Source: Notospermus geniculatus
Taxonomy: Eukaryota; Nemertea; Pilidiophora; Heteronemertea; Lineidae
Assembly (NCBI GenBank): GCA_002633025.1
Contig: NMRB01000673.1
Location: forward strand, 65,667-129,666
DNA: 64,000 bases
Direction of reading: 5' to 3'
The notes below the pieces were generated by a model. The model was not told the DNA's origin and did no database searches. It was given only the letters and a program-made list of their open reading frames with translations. Position 1 is the stretch's first letter. Each line of letters starts with the position of its first letter. Made by a program: the position numbers and the translations under genes. This document shows, piece after piece, positions 63,341 through 64,000 of the stretch.

Positions 63341-63694
63341 GTAAGTCTTCAATCATGGACTGCCCTTTACAAAGAGCTCATTCTTCACCCTTCATTTGTG
63401 ATTTGGCACGAATCATCGGTAACCTGAACAACGAGTAGGGCCTACTGACATCTCCATCATGTTCACACAAGCAAATACCTGTAATCCGCGATTGTGAGTT
63501 CGGCCGAGGATGGAATGCCCGGCCCGGCTGGAATTGGTGGACACAACGGGGGTGGTAGGGAGAATTCAGAAAGCAATCAAACAACACTGCTAAAAAGTAA
63601 AATTGCGATCACAGCAAAGTTCCTTTTGCAAATTAAACCACCCGTTGCATCATGATATGGTATTACATGCCGAATTTCGAGATAAAACAAAGCT

Positions 63695-64000
63695 TCTAGT
63701 GCCATATGTTGGTGGTAAAACCATGCAAGTGCCATTATTGGTGATAAAACCACGCAAGTGCCATATGTTGGTGATAAAACCACGCAAGTGCCATATGTTA
63801 GTGATAAAACCACGCAAGTGCCATTATTGGTGATAAAACCATGCAAGTGCCATATGTTGGTGATAAAACCACGCAAGTGCCGTACGTTGGTGATAAAACC
63901 ACGCAAGTGCCATATATGTTGGTGATAAAACCACGCAAGTGCCATATGTTGGTGATAAAACCACGCAAGTGCCGTATGTTGGTGATAAAACCACGCAAGT
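63695..64000. repeat. 29-31-bp minisatellite running off the window
   Basis: About ten units of gccatatgttggtgataaaa plus ccacgcaagt, with variant gccattattggtg units. Confidence 0.95.

Overview
The window is animal nuclear DNA. It has spliced genes with GT-AG introns, long AT-rich introns, tRNA-derived SINEs, many terminal-inverted-repeat (TIR) elements and a Penelope-like retroelement. The frequent tacatgta and taggccta words and the mix of repeats suggest a marine invertebrate (lophotrochozoan or non-vertebrate deuterostome). The species cannot be fixed from the sequence.

The backbone is one giant plus-strand gene, open at both window edges, with about 45 recognisable coding exons from 995 to 63340. 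In order it encodes SH3, a second SH3, RhoGEF (DH), PH, seven Ig domains, a short linker and at least 18 fibronectin type III (FN3) domains. SH3-DH-PH-Ig is the start of the UNC-89/obscurin family of sarcomeric signalling scaffolds; the long uninterrupted FN3 array is not typical of it. Exon boundaries keep reading phase throughout. The N-terminal part of the DH domain was not found.

The roughly 30 kb intron between the second SH3 exon (ends 3565) and the first visible DH exon (starts 33562) is a repeat harbour. On the minus strand it holds a head-to-tail array of a Penelope-like element at 3835-9419: two full 2,617-bp copies and a truncated third. Each copy encodes an 821-aa reverse transcriptase with a GIY-YIG endonuclease and carries a hammerhead ribozyme motif. 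Next, also on the minus strand, is a three-exon gene (18642-18258, 13727-10136, 9627-9459) for a 1,381-aa MULE/NOF-type transposase-derived protein with acidic and basic repeats and an unusual C-terminal Cys-Asp box. Further along are a lone LDLR-type EGF exon on minus (22966-23091), an orphan intron-free ORF on plus (25525-26505), and a duplicated segment ending in a PAN-like exon (31493-31795).

From 33.5 to 64 kb coding exons are dense. The FN3 region alternates two module types: type A in one exon of about 300 nt, and type B split by a phase-2 intron into 133 + 173 nt. All modules join at phase-1 introns. The short introns between them are packed with foldback elements, several of them multi-copy families within the window. 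There is a 486-base assembly gap at 38983-39468 and a single N at 9420.
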